A DNA stretch of 64,000 bases from Polytrichum commune (Eukaryota > Streptophyta > Polytrichopsida > Polytrichales > Polytrichaceae). The notes below the pieces were generated by a model. That model made no database searches and was not told the DNA's origin. It saw nothing but the letters and a program-made list of their open reading frames with translations. The stretch lies in assembly GCA_950295325.1 (NCBI GenBank), contig OX485803.1, positions 74,477,554 to 74,541,553 on the forward strand. Reading direction: 5' to 3'. This document shows, piece by piece, positions 33,780 through 45,877 of the stretch (positions are counted from its first letter, which is position 1; each line of letters begins with the position of its first letter). A program made the translations under genes and the position numbers.

Positions 33780-34747
33780 GCCCCCATATGCGACGCCCCT
33801 GTAGTCGACGGCCCTTCCCGTCCCCTCTCGCCCCCTGCCTCCCCTTCCCAGGACGTCACGGACTTCCAAATGCCATCCCTCTACCAGTTCTCGGCGGTGG
33901 ACACGGCCTCGGCCGTGGATTACTCCCACGACGTCGGCGTCGTCAATAGCCCGCCCCCAGCACTTGTCCCCCGCGCGTACGCCCCGTCGCCCTCCCCCCT
34001 CTCCAAGGAGAAACGGACGCTCGTTCGTTTGGGACAGCTCTCGCCCTCGAGGGACGATGCCGTCGCTCGTCGTGGGCCCAGCCGGCGTCTCCGCATGGAA
34101 GGCCCCTGTTGCCACACCTCCCCCGCCGACTCCGTTCCTCCCCCCGCAACGTCCTCCGCGATCGTGGGCCCTGCCTTGACTCCCCCCCGCCATTCACCAA
34201 TGCAATAGTTCCATCGGCTCCGGATGCTCCCATCGACGCCCCCCTCGTGCCCGCCATCCCCGGCATGGACTTCCCCAAAGCCAAGGTGCCCTCCTCAACC
34301 CTAAACCCCTTTCCCGCTTTTTGCTTCCCTTGTCTTCCGTGTGTGTGCCGTTCTCTTTACGAGCGCCCATCCCAAACCGCCCTCATTATTTTCCACACTC
34401 CATTCTTATTCTTATCTTCCTATGACGTTGTTCCGCAGGTGGCTACCCGCTCTCTCGGTGCCCGGCCCTCCTTCACGTCTTCCTTGGATAGGCATGCCCT
34501 CAAGGCCGCATCATCCAAGTCCGATCGTTGTTTGGCCCTCCGCCGTAGCGCAAGACATTCCCTCTCGCAAACGCACTCGTATTCCACTCACAATACCACT
34601 CCGTACAATTCGGGAGCGCGTCCGGAAGTTTGGAATAACGACACGTATTCCGGGTCCGTCAACAAAAACGGTTATAGCCGCGGGCCTGAGATTTTCAAAG
34701 CCGTGGAGGCTGCCAAAAACAAAGCCAAGGCCGCGAAAAAAAATTAG
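33780..34747 (+). other. Possible downstream exons, Pro/Ser-rich (unassigned)
   Basis: After a pyrimidine/TTGTT-rich tract ending CCCATAG|TTT, a Pro/Ser/Ala-rich frame stays open to 34208 (SQDVTDFQMPSLYQFSAVD near 33858). Another possible exon starts after TTCCGCAG at 34438, with a basic stretch (PSRKRTRIPLTIPLRTIRER). The frames do not join simply. A half palindromic site lies at 34015. Could be further exons of the composite gene, a second element gene, or degenerate GC-rich sequence. Confidence 0.35.
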
Positions 34748-35618
34748 TAGGACGGACTAGTGGGAATAGAAGCATACGAGTGGGACGGACTCCCTAAATG
34801 CGCTTAGGGGTAGAACATTTTAGTGGTGACTTTCTATTCTATTTCAAGTTACTCAAGACATTGATGGTATTTCCATTATAATTGTATTTCACTCCCATTG
34901 AATTCATTCAACTTCCAATCATTCTCCGCATCCTCCCTTCCATTCATAACGATCTCTCATTTCATACGCTACTATTTTCATGTATGCCTCACATTTTTGT
35001 TGACTTTGATTCCTTCATGTCTAATAATAGTATTCAAAATTATACATATGGGATTTTAGGTTGTCATTACTAGTCCAATTTTGAAGAGTGCATCCTTCAA
35101 TAGTCTCATAATCAACAAAAAGTCTCCAATTACCGAATATAATGTTATCTAACTGACCATCACAAAAAGAAATGAATGAAAACTTTGAGAGAGAATTGTT
35201 GAACTTATATGGAATGTTCTCAAAGACTAATAGGCCGCCCACACCTACTATGGTGGGCATTAGTGAACAGGCGAACTCCGTTCACTGCCACCAGTAAGTG
35301 TGGGCGAGAACCAAGGAGAACCGGCGGTTACTTCCACAAGTTCCACATGAATTAATTGATTTGGAGAAATAACCCGGTCGAAGTTCAAGACTTCACGATA
35401 ATTTGGTACCTAAAGTTACAAAGATGAACCGGTGAGTTTGAGAAATAACCTGGTTGAACAAGACCTCACAAAATTAAACTTATCAAGCGTTCTAGAGGAA
35501 TATAGAGAATATACCTCAAATCAATAAAAGAAAAACCAAAAGTTCACGCACATGTAACGAATTGGACTTGGAAAGAATAGAACTTTAACCGATCATGCGA
35601 AAAAAATCTCCATGGGCA

Positions 35619-35841
35619 ATTAGTCAAATATGATATTTAGTGTGACTTACTATTTGGATTTATACGGTGCTATATCCCTCTATTGATAAAATAATTTTTT
35701 TTAAAGTAAAGTTGTCAAAGTTTTATAATGTCCAAACTATCAATTTAACATTTGTTGGTAAAATCTGAGATGTACAGTAAATAGATATAGCATTGCGTAA
35801 TTCCACATAGTAAGGTTTGCCTAAATATCATATTCAATGTA
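35619..35841. mobile_element. Diverged MITE (M1-related)
   Basis: Internal blocks ATAATGTCCAAACTATC and CATTGCGTAATTCCACATAG align with the M1 copies at 39759 and 40476. Its ends instead read AAATATGATATTTAGTGTGA and CTAAATATCATATTCAATG, like the foldback family. Confidence 0.45.
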
Positions 35842-36399
35842 GTTATAGAGAGATATGAATTCGTGGCCTCTATGTAGACTCACTCATTGCGAAGGTGAAA
35901 ATGTAGTGATTTATCTCGCTTGAAATTATCCAGAAGTGAGAAATTATCTCGCTTGATATTATGTAGTAGTGCGAAATTATCTCGCTCGAAATTTTCTAAT
36001 AGGTAGAAATCATAAAGGTGTGTGAAATTACCGATTGCAGCAGTGAACAAGCGAGTGGCAGGACTGATGTGACCACTGGTTGCCACTGCTATAAAGCTCT
36101 TTAAAAGTGCAACCCTGCTGGTGGGAGTCGCCGACTGGCCTCACCACCAACAGGTGTGGGGAGGCTATAAGCACAATACCAAGAATCTCCAACCACTTGA
36201 ATTATTTTAGAGTGATAGAGCTAGGTTTTGGATTTAGTTGCCAAAGTTGCCTCTCAACTAATATTGGATTGTGGCCTTGAGGCATATTCGACACGTGGTA
36301 TCTAATCAAACGTCAATTGCGTCAATTTTATTGATTTCACTCTTAGATATCCAAAAGACAATAGATAGGTTGTAGCTTTTGACTTTCACACTTCATGTG

Positions 36400-37750
36400 T
36401 GATGTTTTCTTTGCTTATGGCCCTTATTAGGCTTTTTTATTAATACGAGGATTATATACTCTTATTTTATTATTATGGTTCAACACAAAGTTCAAATGAG
36501 TATTTTCATTTTTGACAATTGTTTCCTCATTTGGCAATTTTATATACTACAAGATTCACATCATGGGTTTGCAGACGATCGTGTTAATTAATTCAATTCT
36601 TATTAATTCCGTTTCATCAAAGCATTTACCAATATCACACTTCCTCTTGCTAACAACAAATGGTCACACACAACCATGACATGGAAACCTATTTAATCAT
36701 TGTCAGGGCTTCACACTCTAGACAATAAATTTCTCACTTCGATCATAACACAAAGTTTCACACCCTAGCTCTTCTTTTAATCAAATTACTGAGGAGGAGG
36801 CTTATAGCCTCTTCCCGAAATGCCGCCCTCTCAGGCGGCCACGTCACCAATTTGTTTTAGGGTTAGGGTTAGGTTCGTTGCTTCCCATAATTTAGTTCTA
36901 TGATGATCATTCACTCTTCACATGAGAATATTCTCATGACCATGCGCCCTAAACAAATTATAATTTAAAGATGATGTCTCCAACAACACACATGCTTCTC
37001 ACCCCGATTAATTCATTTATAGACTATGGTTTCAATAATTTATGAAATTTTCAACGTTTCTCACCTTGTAGACTTAATTCATGCTATAATATAAATAATA
37101 ATTCCGATACAAAACATTTATTTTCTTGAGGATATGGTCACTCAAATTAGATGAAATACCTCATCGAGCTTAACATAATAGATAGTAGATAAATGACCAT
37201 ACACAATTTCCACTTAAAATTGATCTTATTGATTCCAAGGTTTCATACCCTAATCACTTGATCACAACCTATGAGAATAACATGAGTTAGACTATCCATT
37301 TGCACCTCACGGGTCAAATAAGCATTCACTATTATTTTTCAACCCGACCATAATCTAAGAGACTATGACTCCTCAACCACGGGTTTCACACCCTGGACTG
37401 CACTAGAAAACGGTGTTTATCAAACCTTCAACTCAATTATATATTTTCTTCTCTAGAATCGACATCTTTATCATTCATATACAACAATTTGTCACATTCA
37501 AAAGGAGATATTGGCCAACAACAAGGCTTCACACCTTGGTACTCCCACAAATTGTGGTAATCACATTCTCCATTTAATTCATATGCTCTCTTCCTGAAAG
37601 TCAAGACAATGGTTCAAACAAATACATTGGGCAAACTACTATAACCAAATTATATTGCTAAAAAATGAACTTACAAAAGCAAGAGCTTCACATTGTATTG
37701 ATTCAATTTGACTATGGTACATTGCATAATTGAACATCAAAATCAAGTCC
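36400..37750 (+). repeat. Degenerate array with TTTCACACC-CT motif
   Basis: Variants of GGCTTCACACTCTAGACAA, TTTCACACCCTAGCTC, TTTCATACCCTAATCAC, TTTCACACCCTGGACT and CTTCACACCTTGGTACT recur every 60-290 bases between AT-rich segments. Old tandem repeat or transposon relic. Confidence 0.5.
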
Positions 37751-38451
37751 TCTCTCTTCATGAGATGGATCTCTAGTTTATATACTCTCTCTTGGGTCTC
37801 TTTTGAATATCTCCTTCCATGGGCTATGGGTATATATGGGGAGGAAGAGGAAATAAACTTTCACCTCAAAAGGCACGTCTGCCCATAGCCAAATCCAAAA
37901 GTTTCTCCTAAGTTTCTGCATGTCTATTGTAGCCTCACTAAGACTCCTCTTAACCCTTGCCAATGGCCGATATGTTTAACTTAGTAACTACTAACCCTCT
38001 TTTGATTTACTAATGACCAATTTCAAGACTTCTTGACTAAATTAGCATTCATATAGAAGATTTTAGCTTACAAATCAACCAAATTCAAAAATTAGCTATT
38101 TTGGGCCAAATTTTAGATGACATAAACTTTTATGAAAGAAGTCAAACAAGTCATGTATTAGTACACAAAAAATTGTTGCAACTTTTTTCCCATTTACCTA
38201 AGAAATCTTATTTGACATTTGAATAAGTTTTTAGGGGTTAGATTTTTTCCAAAGACAAAATATACAACCGTTTTTTATTTATGATAATAGCTTGCATTTG
38301 GTACATAAATCAACTGCATAAATAATTAAAAATATTAAAAATGTAATATTAGATATTGAGGTATGTACACATCTTTCATTGAATTTTTTGAGGATGGTAT
38401 ACAAAATTGACACCTCAAAACTCAAGACTTGCACTAGCGTGCCAAACTAGT

Positions 38452-41400
38452 TCACCCTACCAATGCAACTTTGTCAAGGCGCTTAGCCGGCTCACCAGCC
38501 TTCAAGTTAGGAGCTATGAAGCTCCTATACTCCGCCCAAGTGAACGGCCTATACTTTGCAGGGTGGGATGCATCTATCAATTCTGGAAGTGGTGCTATGA
38601 GGATGTTGTCAAGTGGATTAAGAAAGTAGACTTGAGAAATTCTTGCCGAAGTCGGGTTTAGAGCAACTCTATGTTGCACACTTTGATACTTTCCATTGCT
38701 CCATGCCTGATATGTATCCAAATTACATTTAGTACATGCTCATTAGTATGATGGGTCAATTAATGGGGCATCAATTGTTGTTGCAAATACGGATAAATCT
38801 ATTTTAAACAATTTGATATGCTTTGAGATGAATGACACTTGTGAAACAATTTCTAGACTAAAGGGTGAACCACTTATTCATGAGCTATTGAAGACATTGA
38901 ACCACATCCCAACATCAAGAAGGTAAAGACAATATTTGCCTTTGCTCCTTGTCTTTCCTCTTCTTCGCGTCTTGTTTTAAGAGTGAGAATGAACTAAGTT
39001 CCACTTAGCTAGACTATTAATTAACAGTAGCAGGAACTCTTACATATTTTTTTAGTAATTTAACATTAACCTGCAAACTTTACACAATAGAATGAGATTC
39101 TTTTTGGAAGTTTTGGTTTTTGAGTTCTATCTGGATAATTATGTTTTAATAACTACAAGCACAATAATTATGGTATCTAGTGTGGGCCACATTTATTTTG
39201 ATGCATTACTCAATATGGGACCTTTGTAGCTACCCAACTATACATAAGGTAGATGGGTCTGAAATGGATTTTTTTTTGTGACTAGTCCACTTCTCTTAGG
39301 ATATGAAACATGTGACTAGTGCAAGATGGTTAGCAAATTCAAATCGAGATTGTAGCTACTTTTCTCATAATTTTTGGAGCTCATATGAATATCTTATTCG
39401 TTATCAAAATGAAAATTCTTGTGGTCATTAAATGATCATATAAGTCTCCCCCAATAATGTCGACTATTGAGCTTAGGATGATTATCCTAGTTTGAGCACA
39501 AAGACCAATCTTTTTAGAACACATGTCGTTTGGTATCCATCACTAAATCCAAACCTAACTACATACCACTCAAATATAGGTGTCCAATGAAAGAAAGTAA
39601 TTGAATAAGGGATGTCTACCTTCGCCAAACAAACATTCCCATGGGTCATTGATATAAACATATATATCGTTAATATACTTGCATGATTAATATGTCCTGT
39701 TTTTTTACATTGGACTTGAGCAAGGCTCAAATCACCAATATGGTAATATTCAGGCGGACTACATTGATTATCCCAATCAATGCTTGTTGCTATTTGGAGT
39801 TACGCAATGCTATTAACTTTCTAACGAGAGTGTGTAACTTTACCAAGCAAAGTGATTTATGTTCTAAAATGTCCGAACAACCTATGAAACTTTTGTTGGT
39901 AAAACTTGAACTCCCAAGTGAGACGATACTGCACTGTGTAAATCTGAATAGTAACACACACTAATTGGGATAATCGGTGTAGTATTTTATTAACCTACGC
40001 TATACTACTATTAAAAAACATTTTGAGTTTTTAATCGTACGAGATAATACCTGCAATATGTCGCCAATGTTGACGATCAATGACCCGGGTTCCGGTCGGA
40101 TGCTAAGCCACTCACCATCTTTGAGAACTTGGAGACCGCCCACCTCTTGGTGCAAGATGGCCATCGTTGAAGCATCGGTGTGTGGAGGGAAACCTTGCGC
40201 TAGATCCGGTCTTTGACAAACCGGATAATGGTTGAACTTCAACATAGAAGGGTTCTCTTGACGATTATAATGCCGGCTAATGCTTTTTGGTTGCAACCCC
40301 AAGCCTTCCTCTAGAAGCTCAAGTAGGTGCATTGACAACGCTTCCATGTACTCCGAGTGTTCCATTATGTCACGCCTATAGGGAAGCATACCATACATGA
40401 TCTTAGCTTTCTAGACACTTCACAATTTCTAGATACTTCACTTAGACCATGGCTAAGAAGGAGGTGCACTTATCTAGTACATTGGTTATCCCAATTAGTG
40501 TGTGGTACTATTTGGAGTTACGCAGTGCTATACCTATTTAATGAGAATGTAATATTTTCCATCAAGCAAAATCATTTATGTTCTATAATGTCCAAACAAC
40601 TTATCGAACTTTCGTTAGTAAAAATTGAACTCTTGAGTAAGACGTTATTGCACTGCATAACTCCGAATAGTAACACGCACTAATTGGGATATGTGTAGTT
40701 TAATTTATTTCTCTTGGAAAAAATCCTCATGATAGATTTGATTCAATGAGTTTTCCTTCAAGCTCAATTCAAAATGACTTTCACATTGACTCTAATGATA
40801 GCAAGCTTGACTCTCATGTTCCTTGACTTTTGGGTTTACAATTTAATGTGTGTTCATGTAGTTTTAATTTGACATTATGATCAAGACCTTTACATATGCT
40901 GAAATGCTAAAAGTGCCCATATATAATAGGTGCACCCACCTTAATGTAGGAGAATCGTGTGAAACTCAGGGGTTCAACAATAGATTTGTCCTTTGATTCA
41001 ACATGACTTTTGGCTGGGAGTTGGTTGTTTTGCATATAACACCTTCCATGTTTGTTAAGTTTTTTGGTGCATGCATGGAGGTAGTGTGCAAGATTGAACA
41101 AAGAACATTCTATGTCCAACTCATTTTGGCATTCCCAAAGGTGCTAAAACAAATTTGGCCCTCAATGAACCAAAATAGGTTGTTTTTCATTCACATTCAA
41201 ACACTACCTCCAAGCCAAGCCTTGCCCACAAGTGGAAAGAAATTAATGATATTGTATGCAAAACAACCAACATGAAATCATAGGGGACCAACTCCCAATA
41301 AGAAGTCCCATTGAACTAAAGGATATCTCTAGCACATGGTTGCAAGACTGATTGTAAGTTCAATACCTTTAAAGGTAGAGAGCACCAAAATCAATACCCT

Positions 41401-42832
41401 AAAATCTTGCACAATAAGCACATATCTATCTCAATAATGTCCACCACCCCAACCACGAATGTGCAAATGGACATGACACTCATTGACATGGTATTTTTTT
41501 ACTACAACAAATTTTTGGAGGAAAAAAAAACACTACCTTTTTTTTTTATCAACTTCTCTAGTCAACTATTACTAGCAATCGGCTTCTAATTTGTTTAAAT
41601 AAAATAATAAACCATTACATATTGTTAGATGCAAGATCTATTTGTCCAATTTTTTTTTGAATTGTTTATTTTTTGTTTTTCCTAGAAGTCGATTGCTACT
41701 AGCAGTCAATTGCTCTTGGGTGACTACAACATTCGATTTTGAGCTGTCAACTAGTTTGTCAATTGCTAAACTCTATTTATTTTAAATAAAAAAGAATATC
41801 CAAGAAGTTTTTTGGACCATTTAGATCTTGTAGTTAACAAGAACTAACGGCTCATAATGTTATGGAATTTTGGATTTTTTTTCTTTTACAATCAACTGCA
41901 AAATGATAATCGACCAGACCGTTGACCAAGAGTTGACTGCACTAACTTACCCCTGAACAAACTACCAGATGTTAACCCAACATGACGTTTTCTGGTCCGG
42001 CATCACGTCACCATCGTAGAACATACTGTGATGTGATGTAACGGATGTGGACGTGGAATCCCTGACCCCAACATGAAGCCTCTATGTTGGTTTTGGGTGA
42101 TCTCCCCCATACAACTTTGAACCTTGACAACTTTGTCATACGGAATTCAATCAAGACATGGTTTGGTGCGTTGGAATCCGCTTTCCACTTGTAAAAGATA
42201 AGAAAATAAGTTAACTTAGTAAGCTATGCCCCTTACCTGAGCTCCTCCGCCCGGAGAGGATCACCGGGCCACACGTGCCGCACCATTTCCCGCAACAACT
42301 CGGGGCTCCGGGGAAACCCCACGTTCTCATGCCACGACGAGTGCGCCCCCAAGCTCGTGCCTTCGTGGTACCCTAGATACGTCCCCACCTGACCCGGGAT
42401 CCCACGCTTCTCCCTGACCTCCTTGCCGAAGATGCTCCTGGCGTTTGCTTGGTTCTTCTCAAAGAATTCGGGCGGCACCCCGTGGTTGATCACCTTGAAG
42501 AAACCCCAGGTCGCCGCAGCACGGGCCAACTGGCTGGAAGTGCTGATTCGATCTCCGTGCGTTGCCGCGAAATTCCGCTGCAGATCGATCACCGGGAAGC
42601 TGCCACAATCCTCGTCCACGAACTCATCATACGGGGTGTGGAATCTGAGCTCCCTCGGCAGCACAAAATCCTTCAGCGTGAGATCTGTCCCCGCCACAAA
42701 CGGCTGCGAGGTTGCAGCGAGCTCTGCTGGCTCAATGTTGATCAGGAGCTTCTCGTCAGATTTCTTATCGGATGGGCCCAGAGTTTCAGTGACGAGATCG
42801 CTGCGGTGCGCAGACATGGTCGTGAGTTTCAT
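38452..42832 (-). CDS. 2OG-Fe(II) dioxygenase, gibberellin-oxidase-like (3 exons)
   Basis: Exons 42832-42237, 40375-40051 and 38706-38452 (TGA) join at GT-AG sites with matching phase and give 391 residues, the usual length of the family. N-terminal DIOX_N-type region: DCGSFPVIDLQRN and WGFFKVINHGVPPEFFE. The C-terminal 2OG-Fe(II) domain has FNHYPVCQRPDLAQG, Fe ligands His264 and Asp266 (PPHTDAST), ILHQEVGGLQVLKDGEW, His319 (SVQHRV) and the 2OG contact Arg329-x-Ser331. All catalytic residues are present. Closest by memory to GA20-oxidase/GA-oxidase-like DOXC enzymes; the GA20ox LPWKET-type motif is not seen, so the substrate is uncertain. The first Met (42832) is used; a second Met lies five codons later. 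Introns are 1.86 and 1.34 kb and contain M1 MITEs. Confidence 0.85.
39240..39620. repeat. Dispersed repeat family R1, copy 2 (intronic)
   Basis: Matches 5150-5600 and 43195-43500 through CACTTCTCTTAGGATATGAA, GCAAGATGGTTAGCAAATTC, TTTTTGGAGCTCATATGAAT and TTGTGGTCATTAAATGATCA. It lies in intron 2 of the dioxygenase gene. Confidence 0.5.
39759..39982. mobile_element. MITE family M1, full copy in intron 2
   Basis: About 224 bp with terminal inverted repeats CTACATTGATTATCCCAAT and ATTGGGATAATCGGTGTAG. Interior GGAGTTACGCAATGCTAT and ATAGTAACACACACTAATT. It ends ~70 bp from the donor of exon 2. Confidence 0.75.
40476..40699. mobile_element. MITE family M1, full copy in intron 1
   Basis: Same length and orientation as the copy at 39759, with GTACATTGGTTATCCCAATT at the left and AATTGGGATATGTGTAG at the right. 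It starts 100 bp from the exon 2 acceptor. Confidence 0.75.
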
Positions 42833-43194
42833 CGATGAAACCTTGATAGACTTCCTGTGAAATCTGCGCTGAGGGTAGTCACGTATAGAATTCTACTCTG
42901 GCTAAGATGGAGATGACTTGCTCCTTGTCAAAGATACAAAGAAAGTACATATTTGGTCATAAAGTGGGAGGCGTGGACAAATATCTTTCGGATCTCGTGC
43001 TTTGGTAGAATTGGTAGAGAGAGCATCGAGTGGTGGACCTCCTAGACGGTGTGAAGGACTAATGACGATGTCTGTCTGCATCAAGAACTACACCATTTTC
43101 CAAGGTAATTGCCGAGTGTGGATTAGCATTCAGAATTTGAAGGGTGCTGTAGTTCGTAATGTAAGCAGCTGTTAAATGGTCACTTTAACCTCTC

Positions 43195-43500
43195 CACTGC
43201 ACCCACTTCTCCTAGTTGTACAAACACATAATTAGTGTGGGATGATTGCCAATTCCAAATCGTGTATGTGGCTATTTTCCTTGTAAATTTTGGAGCACAT
43301 ATGATTATCCTATCCATTGTCAAAGTCAAGATTCTCGTGGACATTCAACGGTCATATAGGACAAATCCCTCCCCTCCCCCCTTCCCATTTATGTTAATTA
43401 TTGAGTCTATATATTATGGTTGAATTTCATATTTTGAGCATGTCGTTCAAACTCTTTTCAACACATGTCTTTTTGGTGTTTGTTCTTATATCCACCCAAT
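43195..43500. repeat. Dispersed repeat family R1, copy 3
   Basis: Shares ACCCACTTCTCCTAGTTGTA, GGGATGATTGCCAATTCCAA, TTTTGGAGCACATATGATTA and CGTGGACATTCAACGGTCAT with the other R1 copies. Confidence 0.5.
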
Positions 43501-43749
43501 TTACCACAAACTTGGCATATCAGCAGATTTTCTTCTTCTTAGATATATATATATATATTGATTGGTGGGGGTGGGTGGGTGGGCCACGGTCCATGTTTGT
43601 TCAACTTACACACACTACTAGGAAATATGGACTTAGAACAAATGTCCCATTTTACTCAAGTTGTCATTAAGACATGACCCCATTTACAAGTGTTGAGTCC
43701 TATCTATGACAATCTATGAGAAGTGTGTTCTAGACCCACATTTTTTTGG

Positions 43750-44085
43750 TACATTTTTAATGGTATGTAGTGTCACATGCATAATAGTGTCACCCACCTT
43801 ATTTTGAGGCATATGTTAAGTTACACCAATGATTAACAACTTCACCATAAGTGTCACCTCATGACACTTGGTATCTAAGTGTGCTTATTAATATGTTGGC
43901 ATGAGTATGTTCAATACATCATTTATGGTATTTAGTGTCACTTACCCTATTTTGAGGCTTATCCTAGGTTTCATTGATGATGATTAACAACTTCACCATA
44001 AGTGTCAACTCATGACACTTGGTGTTCAAGTGCGCTTACTAATATCTTGGCGTGAATATGTTCAATAGTCTTATGTGGTGCATGC
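43750..44085 (+). repeat. Tandem duplication, ~165-bp unit
   Basis: Both units carry GGTAT-TAGTGTCAC, ATTTTGAGGC, GATTAACAACTTCACCATAA, GTGTCA-CTCATGACACTTGG and ATGTTCAATA. Similar sequence occurs at 8280-8440. Confidence 0.7.
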
Positions 44086-44828
44086 CTATGTTATGCAATG
44101 GTCTACAAGTTGACTAAAGTGTAGACAAATGACACTTGTTATTAGTATGCTCAAGGATATCTTCCTCTTGCATACTAAAACGCAAGACTATCATCTAACG
44201 TATCTCAATGTGCTACTCTAAATGTTATAATGTAGATATTCTTTCACTTAAAGAAGTTACTTATGTTGACGAATGGAATTGTATCAACAATTAGCGCACT
44301 AAACATCTCTAGGCATCTTGTTTAGGCCTACGCATACAGTGGTACATGACACTAAATATCATAATCAGTGGAGTGACATCAACTTGTGTAAAATTATTGA
44401 CTGCACAAGTCCAAAAACATTGGATCGGATTACAATCCCAAAAATGGCAGAGTTCATTCCCAGCAGCATGACATCAAATACGGCATTTCAGGCTCCCGGG
44501 ACTCATCTATACTTACATGTTCCTTCTTGTCATCCTACTTGGCTCATGAGATGTCAAGGATTTGGTAAATAAAAGAGGGGCCTTGTACACATGTCCTGCA
44601 GTCCAACCTTTCACACCCAGTTCCTTTTTGAGTATGGCTTCTTATCTGGGGCTTAGAATCAGCACCCTAAGGGAACACTTTAATATGAAGCCAATTCACA
44701 CGAAATATTAACTCAGGCCAAGCAAGGGCTCTGACACAAGAAGCAAATTAGCTTTGCATTTTGGTCTGACCCAATTCTCTTCTCTCCGGCCGTGTCAAAT
44801 TTTGTCTCTAATGCTCTAGAATAGAGTT

Positions 44829-45356
44829 TCACCTCGGTAAAGATATGAATTTGAGAAATGGCCTTGACTCCATGTATCCATCACATCCTATCACTAACGG
44901 ATACCTCAAAACATTATTTGATAAACTTATTCCTACGTGATTCCTTTGCTGTGTTTCTCGCAATAAGTAATCATTGCCCTAGCTTCCACATTCGACCACT
45001 TCCATTTTACCGTTATGCATACCTCGATGATTAAGCCATATGGCAAACTCATCGGGCTCAAATGAAACCAAGCGAATGGTCCACGCTGGGAGTGTTTTGT
45101 GAAGGACTTGTAGTAACCGTCAAGTTCCATCTAGCCAGTTGACTCTCAGTTCATTCTCAATTTTCCAATAATTATTAATGTTGCACAATGAGCAAACGAG
45201 TCTGTCCATGCACAAATTCTCAAGGGCTTTCCAGCCAGATTCTAAAAGATGCTCATATAAATATTTGATTGGAAATGCTGGTTCACTATGAACTACAGTG
45301 TCAGTCACATTTGTGAAATTTCTTATTAAATTGTCCTCTGAACACCTACTAGTCAT
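44829..45356 (-). pseudogene. Possible decayed coding region, unassigned
   Basis: One minus-strand frame runs 176 codons from 45356 to 44829 with only two internal stops, TGA at 45120-45122 and TAG at 44979-44981. The reading before, between and after them looks protein-like (LLESGWKALENLCMDRLVC; TIRLVSFEPDEFAIWLNHRG; RYPLVIGCDGYMES). I do not recognise the family. It could be an exon of a neighbouring or decayed gene. Confidence 0.35.
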
Positions 45357-45877
45357 AGAATGTCACTTGAAGTAAGGACAGAAAAATATCAGAAGAAATA
45401 AATAATAAATACAGAATCCACACATAAATGTTTACAAAGAGCACAGTAATTTAAATTCTGCAAAAGTTCTGCAGAGGAAAAAGGAAACAGTAATTTAATT
45501 CTGCAGAGTTCTAGATATGTTCAATGTTCATACTCTACAAAAAAGAACTCCAGCAACTACTCTATCACTAAACTCTATTTCACTACAAAACAAAGGGCAA
45601 GCTCCACCTTCAAGTTTGAAGGAGTAAATCCAAAAAAGTCCACCTGACCTTGTCAATAGCAACCCTGAAATCAGTAGTTTCAGTTCCTGTAAGATTGTGC
45701 CAGGGGCTCCAAGACATGCCCCTGACCAACCAAGACCTGAATCCAGATTGATTGCCCTGTGAACAAAGCAACACACATTAGACAACCTGAAGGCACCCTG
45801 AGAAGCTTCACTGCACCCACTGAGATTCAATCAAGGCCAGTGCTTTCGATCAATGTGGTCACACACTCACCAGATTT

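Larger units (their letters stand above)
34750..38450. other. Intergenic repeats, no gene seen
   Basis: Contains a diverged M1-like MITE (35619-35841), a CTCGCTTGAAATTAT-type short tandem repeat near 35910-36000, and a degenerate series of ~150-bp units with TTTCACACCCTAG motifs (36400-37750). A short TTTAGGGTTAGGGTTAGG tract lies at 36856. ORFs are short and AT-rich. Confidence 0.5.
42850..44820. other. Intergenic repeats upstream of the dioxygenase gene
   Basis: No gene. Holds R1 copy 3 (43195-43500) and a ~165-bp tandem duplication (43750-44085). The start of the interval is the likely promoter/5' UTR of the minus-strand dioxygenase gene. Confidence 0.5.

Noticed and set aside
36850-36880. 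TTTAGGG-like repeats suggesting telomeric DNA
   Set aside because: Only about three degenerate units; too short for an interstitial telomere and common near plant promoters.
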